46,366 bases of DNA from Sedimentibacter hydroxybenzoicus DSM 7310 (GTDB taxonomy: Bacteria; Bacillota; Clostridia; Tissierellales; Sedimentibacteraceae). The notes below the pieces were generated by a model. It made no database searches. It was not told where the DNA came from and saw nothing but the letters and a program-made list of their open reading frames with translations. Shown in pieces: positions 46,265 through 46,366 of this stretch (position 1 is its first letter; each line of letters starts with the position of its first letter). The stretch covers positions 1 to 46,366 of the forward strand of contig NZ_JACBNQ010000025.1 in assembly GCF_013403245.1 (NCBI RefSeq), read 5' to 3'. The position numbers and the translations under genes were made by a program.

Positions 46265-46366
46265 TGTCACAACGGTGAATTTATTGTTTCCACGACAAAC
46301 GCATGAGTTAAGAAAAAGTAACAAATAAAGAAAAAGCTTTTTTTGGTTGGCAAAAACAGGTATAAT

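Noticed and set aside
46337-46366. Promoter at the right edge of the window
   Set aside because: TATAAT is present at the final bases but no -35 box lies at a suitable distance, and the downstream sequence is not visible.

Overview
The window is chromosomal DNA from a low-GC, anaerobic, endospore-forming member of the Clostridia. This rests on the AT-rich coding sequence, strong AGGAGG-type ribosome sites, the gene content (SpoIID/LytB protein, PdaA-type cortex deacetylase, oxygen-independent HemZ, a SCIFF peptide system) and the order ruvC-ruvA-ruvB-spoIID-queA-tgt-yajC. A genus cannot be fixed from the sequence alone; a Sedimentibacter/Tissierellales-like host is only a guess.

Layout. 0-5 kb: a membrane protein with an MltG-like N-domain (minus), an RluA-family pseudouridine synthase, a TGS-uridine kinase fusion, and a RodA-type SEDS protein (minus). 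5-11.3 kb: ruvCAB, a SpoIID-domain protein, queA, tgt and yajC, tightly packed. 11.3-19.7 kb: a complete histidine operon (hisZ-G-D-C-B-H-A-F-IE-J) behind a consensus promoter, a 20-codon leader ORF with four consecutive His codons, and an intrinsic terminator, which is the layout of classical his attenuation. 19.7-24.1 kb: an accessory patch with an ECF-like sigma factor and its DUF4367 partner, several secreted or membrane proteins, and a stalk-domain protein bracketed by direct repeats. 24.2-27.2 kb: a P2-type cation ATPase (minus) behind a recognisable yybP-ykoY (Mn2+) riboswitch with an overlapping terminator. 27.2-37.6 kb: a TIGR04086-like membrane protein, the SCIFF peptide gene scfA (46 codons) and its radical-SAM maturase scfB, a LapA-like protein, recJ, apt, relA, dtd, a metallo-beta-lactamase hydrolase, hemZ and a small glutaredoxin-like protein. 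37.7-41.3 kb: a TetR regulator with an ABC-2 exporter whose control regions share a TGACAA-N-TTGTCA operator, and a DUF1622 protein. 41.3-46.4 kb: pdaA, a small membrane protein interrupted at an A-run, a small locus reminiscent of clostridial bcn/uviA/uviB (unknown hydrophobic protein, BhlA/UviB-like holin, broken sigma-like gene), a decayed transposase, and a V4R-domain protein paired with a diguanylate cyclase.

How the parts fit. Housekeeping blocks (DNA repair, queuosine modification, stringent response, translation quality control) alternate with accessory islands. From memory of clostridial synteny, yajC is usually followed by TIGR04086-scfA-scfB-secD-secF-recJ. Here the his operon, accessory patch and cation ATPase sit between yajC and TIGR04086, and secDF is absent between scfB and recJ. 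Several families of short dispersed repeats (a three-copy element with a GACGACCCAAAT core, GGGGACGGTTCTT hairpins, GTCATCCTGA elements, GTGAACA tandems) lie in the gaps between blocks.

The most informative regulatory signals are the His leader peptide, the Mn2+ riboswitch whose P1 strand overlaps the terminator arm, the TetR operator set and the terminator between scfA and scfB.
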